64,000 nucleotides of DNA from Segatella copri. GTDB lineage: Bacteria > Bacteroidota > Bacteroidia > Bacteroidales > Bacteroidaceae. Within the stretch, counting starts at the first letter, position 1; each line of letters opens with the position of its first letter. The stretch covers positions 2,216,501 through 2,280,500 of the forward strand of contig NZ_CATKVU010000006.1 in NCBI RefSeq assembly GCF_949820605.1, in the 5' to 3' direction. A program made the position numbers and the translations under genes. The notes beneath the pieces are model-generated. The model saw only the letters and a program-made list of their open reading frames with translations, was not told where the DNA came from and made no database searches. Positions 8,320-15,848 of this stretch are shown one piece after another.

Positions 8320-9204
8320 TTAAAACATTTCAGCCTTAGCCTCTACCTTCTTCTCAACATCATCCGGAAGCTGAGGGAAGAAATCATAGCCGGTGATACG
8401 CTCCACTTCATCTACAGAATTTACGAATTCAGTCTTCTTTCTGCCTTTCTGCGACTGGTTACGGCAGATAAAGCCGATGGCTTGCGGATTCTTGCCCGTA
8501 TGAAGAACCACCTTGAAGAAGGCATCAGGCACTACCACCTTGTTCTTACCCAACTTGCGATGCTCCTTATTCAGAAATATCGGTCCGCAGACAATATAAA
8601 CCTTACCATACTGCTTCGCCCAGTTGCGGCACTGTTGCTCTATCGTGTTCCATACCCCCGCATTCAGACTGTGGTTCTGCGGACACATATTGGTCATCAG
8701 GAAACATTCATCCATCGCCTGCCGACTCCATTTGTTGTCACCAGCCGGACACATGTGTCCCCTGTCCAATCCACTGTTATAATAATCCGCCAAAGTACCC
8801 ACGGGTGCCGGCATCTCCTCATCATCAGCAAACTTACCGCGCGGCAACTTACCAGATGCATGCTCCCCCGTCAGCGCCCAGGCTACCCAATTCGGCTGTC
8901 GCGTATCATGATTATAAGATACCGTATAAGCCAGCCGATGCTTGATGGTCTCAGATACCTTAACCTTAGATACCGGAATCTCCAGGCCCTGCGCCTCCAG
9001 ATTCGCACGCTCTCCAGCAGTTTCCTGCTTATTCTCTGCAGACGATTCATCGCCCGCAGCATCAGCAGTCTCCAGCTTATTCTCCTTTACAACAAGTGCC
9101 TGATCTTCTGTTGCCAGCGAAGAAACCTTCGGCAAGACAGAAAACGCCACTACTGCGGCTATCGCCAACAGCCAAATCTTAAATGTACCTACTTTCTTTT
9201 TCAT
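8320..9204 (-). CDS. Secreted DNA/RNA non-specific endonuclease
   Basis: A 294-residue NUC-family (beta-beta-alpha-metal) nuclease. Residues 1-30 form an N-terminal membrane/signal segment; 45-75 are a Glu/Ala-rich linker. The catalytic block is 'DRGHMCPAGDNKWS' with the general-base His150, and the metal-binding Asn lies in 'NHSLNAGVWNTIEQ' (about residue 181). The domain ends near 'RITGYDFFPQLPDDVEKKVEA'. Such enzymes degrade any DNA or RNA in the periplasm or outside, for nucleotide scavenging. It stands alone with its own promoter. Confidence 0.9.
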   Translation of the reverse strand: MKKKVGTFKIWLLAIAAVVAFSVLPKVSSLATEDQALVVKENKLETADAAGDESSAENKQETAGERANLEAQGLEIPVSKVKVSETIKHRLAYTVSYNHDTRQPNWVAWALTGEHASGKLPRGKFADDEEMPAPVGTLADYYNSGLDRGHMCPAGDNKWSRQAMDECFLMTNMCPQNHSLNAGVWNTIEQQCRNWAKQYGKVYIVCGPIFLNKEHRKLGKNKVVVPDAFFKVVLHTGKNPQAIGFICRNQSQKGRKKTEFVNSVDEVERITGYDFFPQLPDDVEKKVEAKAEMF

Positions 9205-9292
9205 ATCAGATTCATCATTAATTCATTTTCCATGAGACTCAGAGTCTACACTGTTCATTCCGCTTTTAGGTGAATAATCCCTAAAATCTCCA

Positions 9293-9300
9293 CAAAAGTA
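9293..9300 (-). promoter_or_regulatory. Promoter -7 box of the secreted nuclease
   Basis: TACTTTTG on the minus strand, 89 bases upstream of the nuclease start; no clear -33 TTG at 20 bases. Confidence 0.4.
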
Positions 9301-9340
9301 GTATTTTTATGCGAAAAAGAGAAAGAAAAACATAAATTTC

Positions 9341-9371
9341 TTGCGTAATTCAAAATAAAACACTAACTTTG
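9341..9371 (+). promoter_or_regulatory. Promoter of the 9635 lipoprotein gene
   Basis: TTG (9341-9343), 20 bases, TAACTTTG (9364-9371). It lies 264 bases before the start codon, so the mRNA would have a long leader. Confidence 0.55.
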
Positions 9372-9634
9372 CATCGCTATGTAGGACAAACCTAGACTTA
9401 ACACAGTAAAAAGCTCAAAAAACTAAGAACTGAAAGTCAGAGGTTACGATACATTGGCAAAAGTGCTCTATGAAATGGACAAGTGATGAACATTAACAGG
9501 AATTAACTAAAAGTGATGCAAGTTTCCCGCCTTTTCTTGTTTTATACAAGGACTGAAGAGCCTCGGGCAACCATATCGGGGGACATTTAGGCTGAGAAAT
9601 ATGAGAAAAATAAGAATCAAAACATAATAGCAAA
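9372..9634 (+). other. Long 5' leader, possible structured RNA
   Basis: About 260 bases without a convincing gene between the promoter at 9341-9371 and the lipoprotein start. GC-rich islands (about 9525-9590) alternate with A/T-rich ones. I could not fit a known riboswitch. A short minus-strand frame covers part of it but has no promoter or homology that I trust. Confidence 0.3.
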
Positions 9635-10327
9635 ATGAAAAAAATCAAATTATTCTCAATTGTAGCTGCCTTCGTTGCAGCTTTCGCATTCACTTCTTGT
9701 AATACAGGCGATGATAACAACAGCTATTATCAGCCGCTCACACAAGCAGAAAAGCAGAACTGCTATTCCAAGACAGCAGGTAGCCGCATGCGCAAACTCG
9801 CTTATATGAGCGATGAACATGTTACAGCAAAAGACGGAAAAAAGGAATATTACGACACATTAGATGTCGTTACATCTATCCACGGAGAAGGCAAAGATAC
9901 TGTAATGACTGTTAACAACTTCCCTGTAAAGGTCTTCGCCCGTTATATTCCTGAAAATGCTGACACGAAAGAACTGAAGGAAGCATTGAAGAAATATGAG
10001 ATGCCGGTTAGCTTCAAGAGTGTTGTATATTACTATACAGTGACACCAATTATCCAGTTCATGCTCTACCCAGATGCTATTTCTGTAAATTTGGAATATG
10101 GTGGTGCTAAACATAAGGTTAAGTTCTATTGCTATTCTAGCGGAAACAGCCGATATACTTTCGGACAAGTTACCAAGGATAAAAGCAAGGTTGAAGCTTA
10201 TTTGGTTGTTTATGGTTACGAAGTTGATCCAAAGGATGAGAAGAAACCAAATCCTACAGCATTCAACTTTAATATGGCAGGAACCCAGTTGTCAAATGGA
10301 ACACAGATTAAGTTCTTCGAGCCATAA
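9635..10327 (+). CDS. Lipoprotein, DUF4840-like
   Basis: A 230-residue exported lipoprotein: signal peptide MKKIKLFSIVAAFVAAFAF followed by lipobox T-S-C (Cys22) and an acidic Asn-rich tether. The mature part has an alpha-rich start ('QAEKQNCYSKTAGSRMRKLAY'-type segment) then alternating beta-like segments to the C-terminus. The pattern resembles the Bacteroidales DUF4840 lipoproteins, recalled from memory and not checked. No enzymatic motif is visible. It stands alone with a long leader and a possible terminator at 10431-10462. Confidence 0.6.
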   Translation: MKKIKLFSIVAAFVAAFAFTSCNTGDDNNSYYQPLTQAEKQNCYSKTAGSRMRKLAYMSDEHVTAKDGKKEYYDTLDVVTSIHGEGKDTVMTVNNFPVKVFARYIPENADTKELKEALKKYEMPVSFKSVVYYYTVTPIIQFMLYPDAISVNLEYGGAKHKVKFYCYSSGNSRYTFGQVTKDKSKVEAYLVVYGYEVDPKDEKKPNPTAFNFNMAGTQLSNGTQIKFFEP

Positions 10328-10430
10328 AGCTCAGAGCAAAAGAAATAAAGAAGTAAGAAACTTACACTTACAAATATATATATATGTTAATACTCTCTTA
10401 AAAATTAAACAAAAAAAGAAAACTATTAGA

Positions 10431-10462
10431 GGCGCAGTCTTCGTGAGAAGGTTGCGCCTTGT
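10431..10462 (+). terminator. Possible terminator after the 9635 lipoprotein
   Basis: GGCGCA (10431-10436) pairs with TGCGCC (10453-10458), with an inner CTTC/GAAG pair; the T tract is short, so termination is uncertain. Confidence 0.35.
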
Positions 10463-10548
10463 TGCATATATACAAAGAACGCTTTTATTACTCATGAAAG
10501 TTCAGTTGAAAATCTTGCGAAACACTTTATTATTTGTTTTTATTAACT

Positions 10549-10646
10549 GAGTCCACTTAAAAAAGTCCCGAATCATATTTTTTGTCTTTGTAACTTATTG
10601 ACAACCAATGGTACGTTTCGTAAAAATGACTTTTTCAAGTGGGCTC
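10549..10646. mobile_element. 98-bp MITE-like element with terminal inverted repeats
   Basis: The ends GAGtCCACTTaAAAAAGTC (10549-10567) and GACTTTTTcAAGTGGgCTC (10628-10646) are inverted copies matching at 17 of 19 positions. The interior has no reading frame. Related end sequence GAGCCCACTTTAAAAAG occurs at 16740. Probably a non-autonomous insertion derived from an IS. Confidence 0.5.
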
Positions 10647-10688
10647 ATCTATATGATTATGATTGAAATGCGGAAACGCAAGAGAATG

Positions 10689-11936
10689 TTAAAACTTATA
10701 TATAGGCAAAACCTTGACCTTATATCCATTTTTCTCAATTACCCTTTCCTCATTCATCGTGACAATAATCAGATTGGAGCATTTGAGTTCTCCCGCACAT
10801 TCTATGATGCTATCTATCTCCCGCTTGAGTGTTCGTTCGGAAGAGAGGTCATAACATACTTGTATAAGACTTTCTACATGAGCACCCTGTCTTGTAACAA
10901 AATCAGTTTCCTTGTCATTACGGGAGCGATAATAGAAAAGCGATGTTTCTGCATGATATCCCCTACGAACCAACTCGATAAAAACCTGATTCTCCAATAA
11001 CCTGCCTAAGTTCTCACTCACACTAAAAGCCTTGGCTTCTACAAAACCATTGTCAACCACATATACTTTCTGTGGAGCTTTCTTCATCATTTTCAACTTG
11101 TTGTTGTAACGTGGCAGATAATACAGGAGATAGGATTCTCTTAAAAATCCCATGAACTTCTTGGTGGTTGCTACGCTCGAAAATCCCAGCGCTTCTGTCA
11201 GTTCGTTGGCACTGAAAGGATTGCAGAAGTTAGAAACCAGATACATGGCCAGGTTGTTCAAATCCTCCACATTGCGTACTTTATGGCGCTTGGCAATGTC
11301 TTTCCAAATGATGGAATCGAAGAGTGTGGAGAGATAGTTTTGGGTCAGGCTTCTTGCTGCTACAGTCTCAGGATAACCACCATGGTGCAGATAGTCAGCT
11401 ATAAGCGAGAGGTCGGATGCGCTATCTTTCATCTCTGATACTTCCGAAAGATTCCGGTGGTTCCAGATAAAGAATTCTGAAAGACTGAAAGGCAGCATCT
11501 CTATCTGTATATATCTGCCTGTGAGCAATGTTGCCATTTCGCTACTCAGCAATTTGGCGTTGCTTCCCGTAATGACCATGTTGATTCCCATGCGGTAAAG
11601 CTTGGAGACCCACAAATCCCAACCATCCAGATTTTGAACCTCATCGAGCAGAAGATACTCGAAGTCGGGATAAACGGCACGTAGCGTTTCCCAAACCAAA
11701 TCATCGTCCCATGTACTCAGGAGTTTGCCGTCATCAAAATTCAGATAAGCAAAGTTCCTGCCTTTCAGCATCAGCAAAGCCTCTGTCGATTTGCCGGTTC
11801 TTCTAGGTCCCGTTATCAACTTGATTTGCTTGCTTGCCAACAGTTCATCCACATCATATTGGGTATGACGTGTAAGATAAGGACGGGAAAGCAGAATATC
11901 CCGTTCCTTTTTCTGGTTATTGATAATTGTTCTCAT
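10689..11936 (-). CDS. AAA ATPase with DUF4143 (archaeal-type P-loop family)
   Basis: A 415-residue protein of the widespread 'ATP-binding protein / DUF4143' family. Walker A is 'LITGPRRTGKSTEALLML' (about residues 40-57), Walker B-like 'YLLLDEVQNLDGWD', and a sensor-like 'MVITGSNAKLL'. After a winged-helix-like middle ('NPFSANELTEALGFSSVATT') the C-terminal half is a DUF4143 domain ending in a nuclease-like 'FYYRSRNDKETDFVTRQG', with a D-F-V pattern that recalls PD-(D/E)XK folds. Function is unknown; copies are often numerous and variable between strains. It lies beside the MITE-like element. Confidence 0.8.
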   Translation of the reverse strand: MRTIINNQKKERDILLSRPYLTRHTQYDVDELLASKQIKLITGPRRTGKSTEALLMLKGRNFAYLNFDDGKLLSTWDDDLVWETLRAVYPDFEYLLLDEVQNLDGWDLWVSKLYRMGINMVITGSNAKLLSSEMATLLTGRYIQIEMLPFSLSEFFIWNHRNLSEVSEMKDSASDLSLIADYLHHGGYPETVAARSLTQNYLSTLFDSIIWKDIAKRHKVRNVEDLNNLAMYLVSNFCNPFSANELTEALGFSSVATTKKFMGFLRESYLLYYLPRYNNKLKMMKKAPQKVYVVDNGFVEAKAFSVSENLGRLLENQVFIELVRRGYHAETSLFYYRSRNDKETDFVTRQGAHVESLIQVCYDLSSERTLKREIDSIIECAGELKCSNLIIVTMNEERVIEKNGYKVKVLPIYKF

Positions 11937-11966
11937 TTCTCTTCAGATGAATTGATTAAACAGGGG

Positions 11967-11974
11967 CAAAGATA
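11967..11974 (-). promoter_or_regulatory. Promoter -7 box of the DUF4143 ATPase
   Basis: TATCTTTG on the minus strand, 31 bases before the start codon. Confidence 0.45.
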
Positions 11975-12061
11975 CAAAAAATATTCAATATATCATTCGT
12001 ATTGAATAAAAAAGTACTGATTTTATTCAATACGATGGATAAAATGAATAAAAAACAGCAA

Positions 12062-12100
12062 GGGTCTATATGCCACGATGAACAGGTGGCGTATAGACCC
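12062..12100. terminator. Long hairpin, related to the one at 13975
   Basis: GGGTCTATATGCCAC (12062-12076) pairs with GTGGCgTATAGACCC (12086-12100) around a 9-base loop. A close relative lies at 13975-14012. Only a weak T tract follows. Confidence 0.5.
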
Positions 12101-12134
12101 TTGATTATATGGTGACTAAAGTTTCGCAAGTTAC

Positions 12135-12480
12135 TTGAATATACTGACAAGGAAAAGACTTTACACCCGAAGCTTTCTGAAAGACTCCGGAAGGAGAAGT
12201 GAGAGAAACTGGAAGACTGGTGCGCCGGCGGGGGGATACCATATTGAATCATGGTTACCATGTCGCGCTCGCTGGATATTTCCAAGGATGAATTGGCACG
12301 CTACTTCACTTCATGCCTAAACTCCACCTTCCGCCTCAGGCTTGCCGAGGTACGTTTTGTGGCTTCTCTACCCGCACCTATCTGTACCGCATTTTCAAGT
12401 TAAAAGAAGGTTGTACTCCTGCCGAATGGCGGGAGAAAATGACTGAAAATGTAGCCCCAGATGATAAAAAGCAGGATTAA
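12135..12480 (+). pseudogene. Remnant of an AraC-type transcription regulator (C-terminal HTH domain)
   Basis: Frame pieces read 'LDISKDELARYF', 'LNSTFRLRLAEV', then in another frame 'CGFSTRTYLYRIFKLKEG' and 'CTPAEWREKM', ending at the TAA at 12478. These match, in order, the two helix-turn-helix units of an AraC-family DNA-binding domain, but about 20 residues between 'RLAE' and 'CGF' are missing and the frame changes there. Stops also break the stretch upstream. It is a decayed gene. The family call rests on the G-F-S-x-R-T-Y-x-Y-R-x-F-K-x5-P-x-E-W-R pattern. Confidence 0.6.
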
Positions 12481-12540
12481 CCATTTTTCGATAAATACCA
12501 GGAAAACGCATCGAGAAATGAAAAAAATACGTTAAAAAAG

Positions 12541-13605
12541 GTGTCGCATTTCAATACAGAGAAGGTGGAGAGTATGGTAAACATGTTCTATGGCTGCTCA
12601 GCTCTCTCTTCGCTCGACCTCTCTAATTTCAATACAAAGAAGGTGCGGTATATGAAAAGCATGTTCCATGCATGCTCCGCTCTTACAACCATCTACGCCG
12701 GCGACAAGTTTGTTACAATAAAAGTAAAAAATGGTTCTGATATGTTCTCTGGCTGCACAAACCTTAAAGGTTTTATAGATTATATGAATAACTCAGACAA
12801 AATCGACCACCACTACGCCAACTACAAGACTGGCTACTTCACCAAGCTGGTAGGTAAAAATGGTGAGGAGATGATAGGAGCAGCGGGAGAAACTCTTGCT
12901 GCGGAGAATCTTATTCTTGAAGACGGCAAGGACTTCGTGGCTTATGAGCAGTTCGCAGCCAAGGATGCATCTTACTGCCGAGATATCCCTAAAGGTTCCA
13001 CCTGGGGAACGCCCTGCTTGCCTTTCGCCATTGACCGGAGCCAAGAAACAGAATGTAAGTTCTATAGTCTTACTGGTATTAATGCGGATAATAAATGCAT
13101 CACTCTTGAGAGTAGCGAAGAAGGCATAATCCCTGCCGGCACTCCGGTGCTCTTCAAGATGAATGAGGGTAAGACATCACTTAGTCTTTCTGCAAGCAAT
13201 GCAGAAATTGCAACTGCCCCAACAGTAGCTGGAACAAACACAGATGTCAAACTCGTAGGTTCATTCACCAAGATTGGCGGCAATGGCAATCAGGGTCTTG
13301 CAGAAAACGACTACATCATTGGTAAGGATAAGTTCTGGCGTGTCTCTGACTTGACGGGTGGAAAGGGTGTGGGCATCAAACCGATGCGTGCATACATCCA
13401 TCCTGTCAATGAATATCAGGCAAGAGCAGCCATGCTGAGCATCGGAAAGGGTGATAGCATTACTGCCATTGACAACCTCAACGCTATCAGCAACGATGCC
13501 AATACAGAATACTATGATGCGAATGGTCGTCGTACCAATGGTCTGCAGAAGGGTCTGAACATCGTGAAGCGTGGCAGCAAGACTTATAAAATCATGGTTA
13601 AGTAA
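12541..13605 (+). CDS. BspA-type leucine-rich repeat protein, N-terminally truncated
   Basis: A 354-residue frame opening at GTG 12541. Residues 1-85 hold two to three DUF285/BspA-like repeats with the pattern F-N-T-x-K-V-x-x-M-x-x-M-F-x-x-C-S-A-L. A beta-rich region follows, and the last about 45 residues ('YYDANGRRTNGLQKGLNIVK') look like the C-terminal sorting or anchor segment of Prevotella surface proteins. There is no signal peptide; just upstream at 12518 is MKKIR then a stop, the likely vestige of the original start. Full-length relatives carry many more repeats, so this copy is probably non-functional or much shortened. Confidence 0.6.
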   Translation: MSHFNTEKVESMVNMFYGCSALSSLDLSNFNTKKVRYMKSMFHACSALTTIYAGDKFVTIKVKNGSDMFSGCTNLKGFIDYMNNSDKIDHHYANYKTGYFTKLVGKNGEEMIGAAGETLAAENLILEDGKDFVAYEQFAAKDASYCRDIPKGSTWGTPCLPFAIDRSQETECKFYSLTGINADNKCITLESSEEGIIPAGTPVLFKMNEGKTSLSLSASNAEIATAPTVAGTNTDVKLVGSFTKIGGNGNQGLAENDYIIGKDKFWRVSDLTGGKGVGIKPMRAYIHPVNEYQARAAMLSIGKGDSITAIDNLNAISNDANTEYYDANGRRTNGLQKGLNIVKRGSKTYKIMVK

Positions 13606-13627
13606 AGAATTTTAAAATCAAAAGGAT

Positions 13628-13771
13628 ATGAAAAAGAAAGAATATACAAAGCCAGAGATGCAGGTGGTAAATATCACCTCTTGCACCCTCCTCGCGGCCT
13701 CGACTATGGGTCAAGGAGGCATTGACGATGATAAACCAGAATTGGAAGAAGGCTGGTATTATGGTGAGTAA
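13628..13771 (+). CDS. Conserved-looking small peptide (47 residues)
   Basis: Starts with MKKKEYTKPEMQVVNIT, continues 'SCTLLAASTMGQGG' and ends acidic and aromatic. The 'Y-x-K-P-x-x-x-V-V' start followed by a short hydrophobic stretch is a pattern I associate with small Bacteroidales peptides of unknown function, often beside surface-protein genes. It lies 23 bases downstream of the BspA-type gene and before a good terminator, so it would be co-transcribed. A-rich spacer and AAAGG before the ATG support translation. A role as precursor or leader peptide is speculation. Confidence 0.55.
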   Translation: MKKKEYTKPEMQVVNITSCTLLAASTMGQGGIDDDKPELEEGWYYGE

Positions 13772-13805
13772 CAGTCATTATAACGCCTAACGGCAAAATT
13801 CAGGA

Positions 13806-13838
13806 AGCCCCTGGTGCTATACGCTTCGGGGGCTTTTA
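13806..13838 (+). terminator. Terminator after the 47-residue peptide gene
   Basis: AGCCCC (13806-13811) pairs with GGGGGCT (13828-13834), followed by TTTT. Confidence 0.6.
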
Positions 13839-13865
13839 CCATTAAACACAGAACTTTCGTATGTA

Positions 13866-13915
13866 GTTCAAGTACGGGCTGAAGGCCCAAAAGCTCCTAG
13901 CCCAGGGGCGGTCCT
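13866..13915. repeat. REP-like dispersed sequence
   Basis: Contains AAGTACGGGCTGAAGGCCC; an inverted near-copy (AAGTACGGGCTGAAGACCC on the minus strand) lies near 32560. A second GC-rich palindromic part, 'CTAGCCCAGGGGC', follows. Such repeats occur in gaps of many Bacteroidales genomes. Confidence 0.4.
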
Positions 13916-13974
13916 TCTGAAACTTATCCCTAACAGATAATTAGATTTTCTTTACATGCATTAACATCCCAAAA

Positions 13975-14018
13975 AGATCTATATGCCACTCTGCATCGTG
14001 ACATATAGACCTTTTTTT
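13975..14018. terminator. Hairpin terminator, second copy of the 12062 type
   Basis: AGATCTATATGCCAC (13975-13989) pairs with GTGaCATATAGAcCT (13998-14012), followed by eight T residues. It shares TCTATATGCCAC and TATAGACC with the hairpin at 12062-12100. Confidence 0.55.
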
Positions 14019-14034
14019 TGTGAATCAGGGATGC

Positions 14035-14748
14035 TTATAATAAACTTTTTATTGCTATTCCTGTAAGAATTGCTATAGTGAAGCTAGAAAAAGTGCCTAT
14101 CAACACATACTCAGTTGTGCGAATTTCCTTGGCTTTGTTTAATTCACCAAAACGGAAAACAGACTTTGCTGCCAGCAAGAAGCCGACTCCTTCGAAACTG
14201 CCAACAAGGACGAATGTCAGAATCATGATCCTTTCAATATAACCTATCCATTGTCCGGCATTAGGTAAACTCTGTGCGTTAGAAGATACAGGTGTCCATT
14301 TATTAAGAAACAACCCCAATAAGATAGAAGATGGTCTTAACATTAATATATATGCCACGACGGTCAACCAAACATTTGCAGAACAATGGTTCTCAATATA
14401 TGAAAGAATGGTACCATCTCCGTAGAAAAAGAACCATAATACTCCAATTATTATAATGTGTAAAAACTGATCTGCAAGAAATGTAGAAAGAGAATCCTGA
14501 TAGCACCTACATTTAATCAAGTCTATTATAAAATGGCTGGCAAAAATGACCAAAGGTACAAGCCAGCATAACCAATCCGCCACCAACATATATGCCACAC
14601 ATGCATGTATGGTACTATGAAGTAACAGATAACCAATCCCCTTAATACCAGGTTTGCGCTTCCCATTATTGATACTATCAGTCTGAAGTATAAAATCAGA
14701 ACATAGATGGGCGCAGAGTAACTTTATAAAAATGATGATTGATTCCAT
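14035..14748 (-). CDS. DUF3307 membrane protein
   Basis: A 237-residue protein with about six to seven hydrophobic segments spread over the whole length. The N-terminal 'LLCAHLCSDFILQTDSINNGK' and 'LLLHSTIHACVAYMLV' (conserved His pairs and Asp in or near the membrane) followed by 'FASHFIIDLIKCR' are the DUF3307 pattern. Function is unknown. It is the second gene of a two-gene unit: the SatD-like gene ends two bases away on the same strand, so the products probably act together. Confidence 0.7.
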   Translation of the reverse strand: MESIIIFIKLLCAHLCSDFILQTDSINNGKRKPGIKGIGYLLLHSTIHACVAYMLVADWLCWLVPLVIFASHFIIDLIKCRCYQDSLSTFLADQFLHIIIIGVLWFFFYGDGTILSYIENHCSANVWLTVVAYILMLRPSSILLGLFLNKWTPVSSNAQSLPNAGQWIGYIERIMILTFVLVGSFEGVGFLLAAKSVFRFGELNKAKEIRTTEYVLIGTFSSFTIAILTGIAIKSLL

Positions 14749-14749
14749 G

Positions 14750-15388
14750 TTACTGCTTATTGTATTTTGAAATTAACGATTTGAAATATTCCACATAGTC
14801 AAGAATTAGCTGACCCTTAGCAGAACTCCAGTGATAATTAAAGTTTTGTCTTGTCATGCCCAAATCCTCAGCAAGGTCTTTCTGAAGTTTAGGAAAGAGT
14901 ATTGCCTGATAGACTACTTTTGCCTGTTTAGCAGTCCATGACGTAATTACGTCATCAGCAAAACGAGTGACCAGCTCCATGTATTTATCAAAATCAGGCC
15001 ATGTAGTCGATATGCTCAGTCTTTTTTTCCCGATATTGTCAAACGAACGGCCAGATAATCTAAAAGCCTCTCCATCACTAGTTACAATATTGTCGCTTTC
15101 AAAAGAAATGTCACCAATACCAATGGATAATCTAGCATCCCAAAGCTGCTGTTTGCCTGGAGTCATTGCTTTAAGTTTTGCTCTTAGCGCAATAGCTACA
15201 GCCAAGGCATAGTCTGGTTTATCAACAACTATTTGGAAACTATCACCACGATACATTTCCAAATTGCAGAGAGTTAGAGGCTGAAAATCTGCAGCGCATA
15301 CATTCAATGTATCCAATACCGTTTGCCTCCATTTTGCAGCAATATTTGTGGAGTTTACTAGATCTCCTGTAATCACGCTTTTTATCAT
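14750..15388 (-). CDS. SatD family protein: cyclase-like domain plus helix-turn-helix
   Basis: A 212-residue soluble protein of the SatD family, named after a streptococcal acid-tolerance locus. Residues 1-130 follow the order of a class III nucleotide cyclase domain: 'ITGDLVNST' (Asp9), 'YRGDSFQIVV' (Asp49), 'ARLSIGIGD' and 'GEAFRLSGRSF' (Arg114 at the place of the transition-state Arg). Residues about 150-200 ('DLAEDLGMTRQNFNYHW') look like an HTH of the sigma-4 or winged type. The cyclase reading is my inference from motif order; activity is untested. It is transcribed with the DUF3307 membrane protein from a consensus promoter. Confidence 0.7.
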   Translation of the reverse strand: MIKSVITGDLVNSTNIAAKWRQTVLDTLNVCAADFQPLTLCNLEMYRGDSFQIVVDKPDYALAVAIALRAKLKAMTPGKQQLWDARLSIGIGDISFESDNIVTSDGEAFRLSGRSFDNIGKKRLSISTTWPDFDKYMELVTRFADDVITSWTAKQAKVVYQAILFPKLQKDLAEDLGMTRQNFNYHWSSAKGQLILDYVEYFKSLISKYNKQ

Positions 15389-15417
15389 AAACTTGAATAG
15401 TTTGATTAAATCTGATG

Positions 15418-15448
15418 CAAAGATAATATTTTTCTTTTAAAAAATCAA
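15418..15448 (-). promoter_or_regulatory. Promoter of the satD-DUF3307 pair
   Basis: TATCTTTG on the minus strand (15418-15425) with TTG (15446-15448) 20 bases upstream. An inverted repeat CTTGATT-6-AATCAAG at 15458-15477 lies just upstream and could be a regulator site. Confidence 0.6.
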
Positions 15449-15477
15449 AGATATTGCCTTGATTTTGCGTAATCAAG

Positions 15478-15681
15478 CTATTTTATTTGATTTTCTCTGC
15501 CGTCAGCCCCGTCAAAGCCGGAAATCTCCAGTTCTTCTGTTGTCGGCAGATATTGTTGCTGTTGTATCAGTTCATCTTCATTGAGTGACTGAAGGGTATT
15601 CAGAAGGTTTTTCAATCGATCGGGATGATTCCTGAATATCTTCTTGAACGTGAGGTCTGCCTTAGGATCTAAGTACTTCAT
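15478..15681 (-). pseudogene. Fragment of an Rpn/PD-(D/E)XK family nuclease (transposase-like)
   Basis: A 67-residue frame from ATG 15681 starting MKYLDPKADLTFKKIFRNHP, the N-terminus of the recombination-promoting nuclease (Rpn, 'PD-(D/E)XK nuclease family transposase') proteins, which are normally about 300 residues. It ends early at TAA in a Gly/Asp-rich tail that does not belong to the family. The catalytic residues lie beyond the break, so it is a remnant. A complete relative is at 36034-36933. Confidence 0.6.
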
Positions 15682-15790
15682 AACCATCTGTTTTAAAATT
15701 ATATAGCGCAAAGTTACGACTTTATTTTCAAACCCGCAAGAGATTTCTGTACGTATAAGTTAAATATTGCAAACATTTATTTCTTTTCTT

Positions 15791-15830
15791 GCGAAAAGTT
15801 CTCTGTATCGAGAACTTTTCGCTATTTTTG
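15791..15830 (+). promoter_or_regulatory. Promoter and palindromic operator of higBA
   Basis: A perfect 13-bp inverted repeat, GCGAAAAGTTCTC (15791-15803) / GAGAACTTTTCGC (15810-15822) with 6 bases between, abuts the -7 box TATTTTTG (15823-15830). It covers the -33 region, as expected for autorepression by the HigA antitoxin. The start codon of higB follows 18 bases after the box. Confidence 0.7.
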
Positions 15831-15848
15831 CAGCAAAAATAAACGATT

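Noticed and set aside
8281..9273. 330-codon frame over the nuclease gene and the tRNA terminator
   Set aside because: Antisense to the clear NUC-family endonuclease and begins in a terminator.
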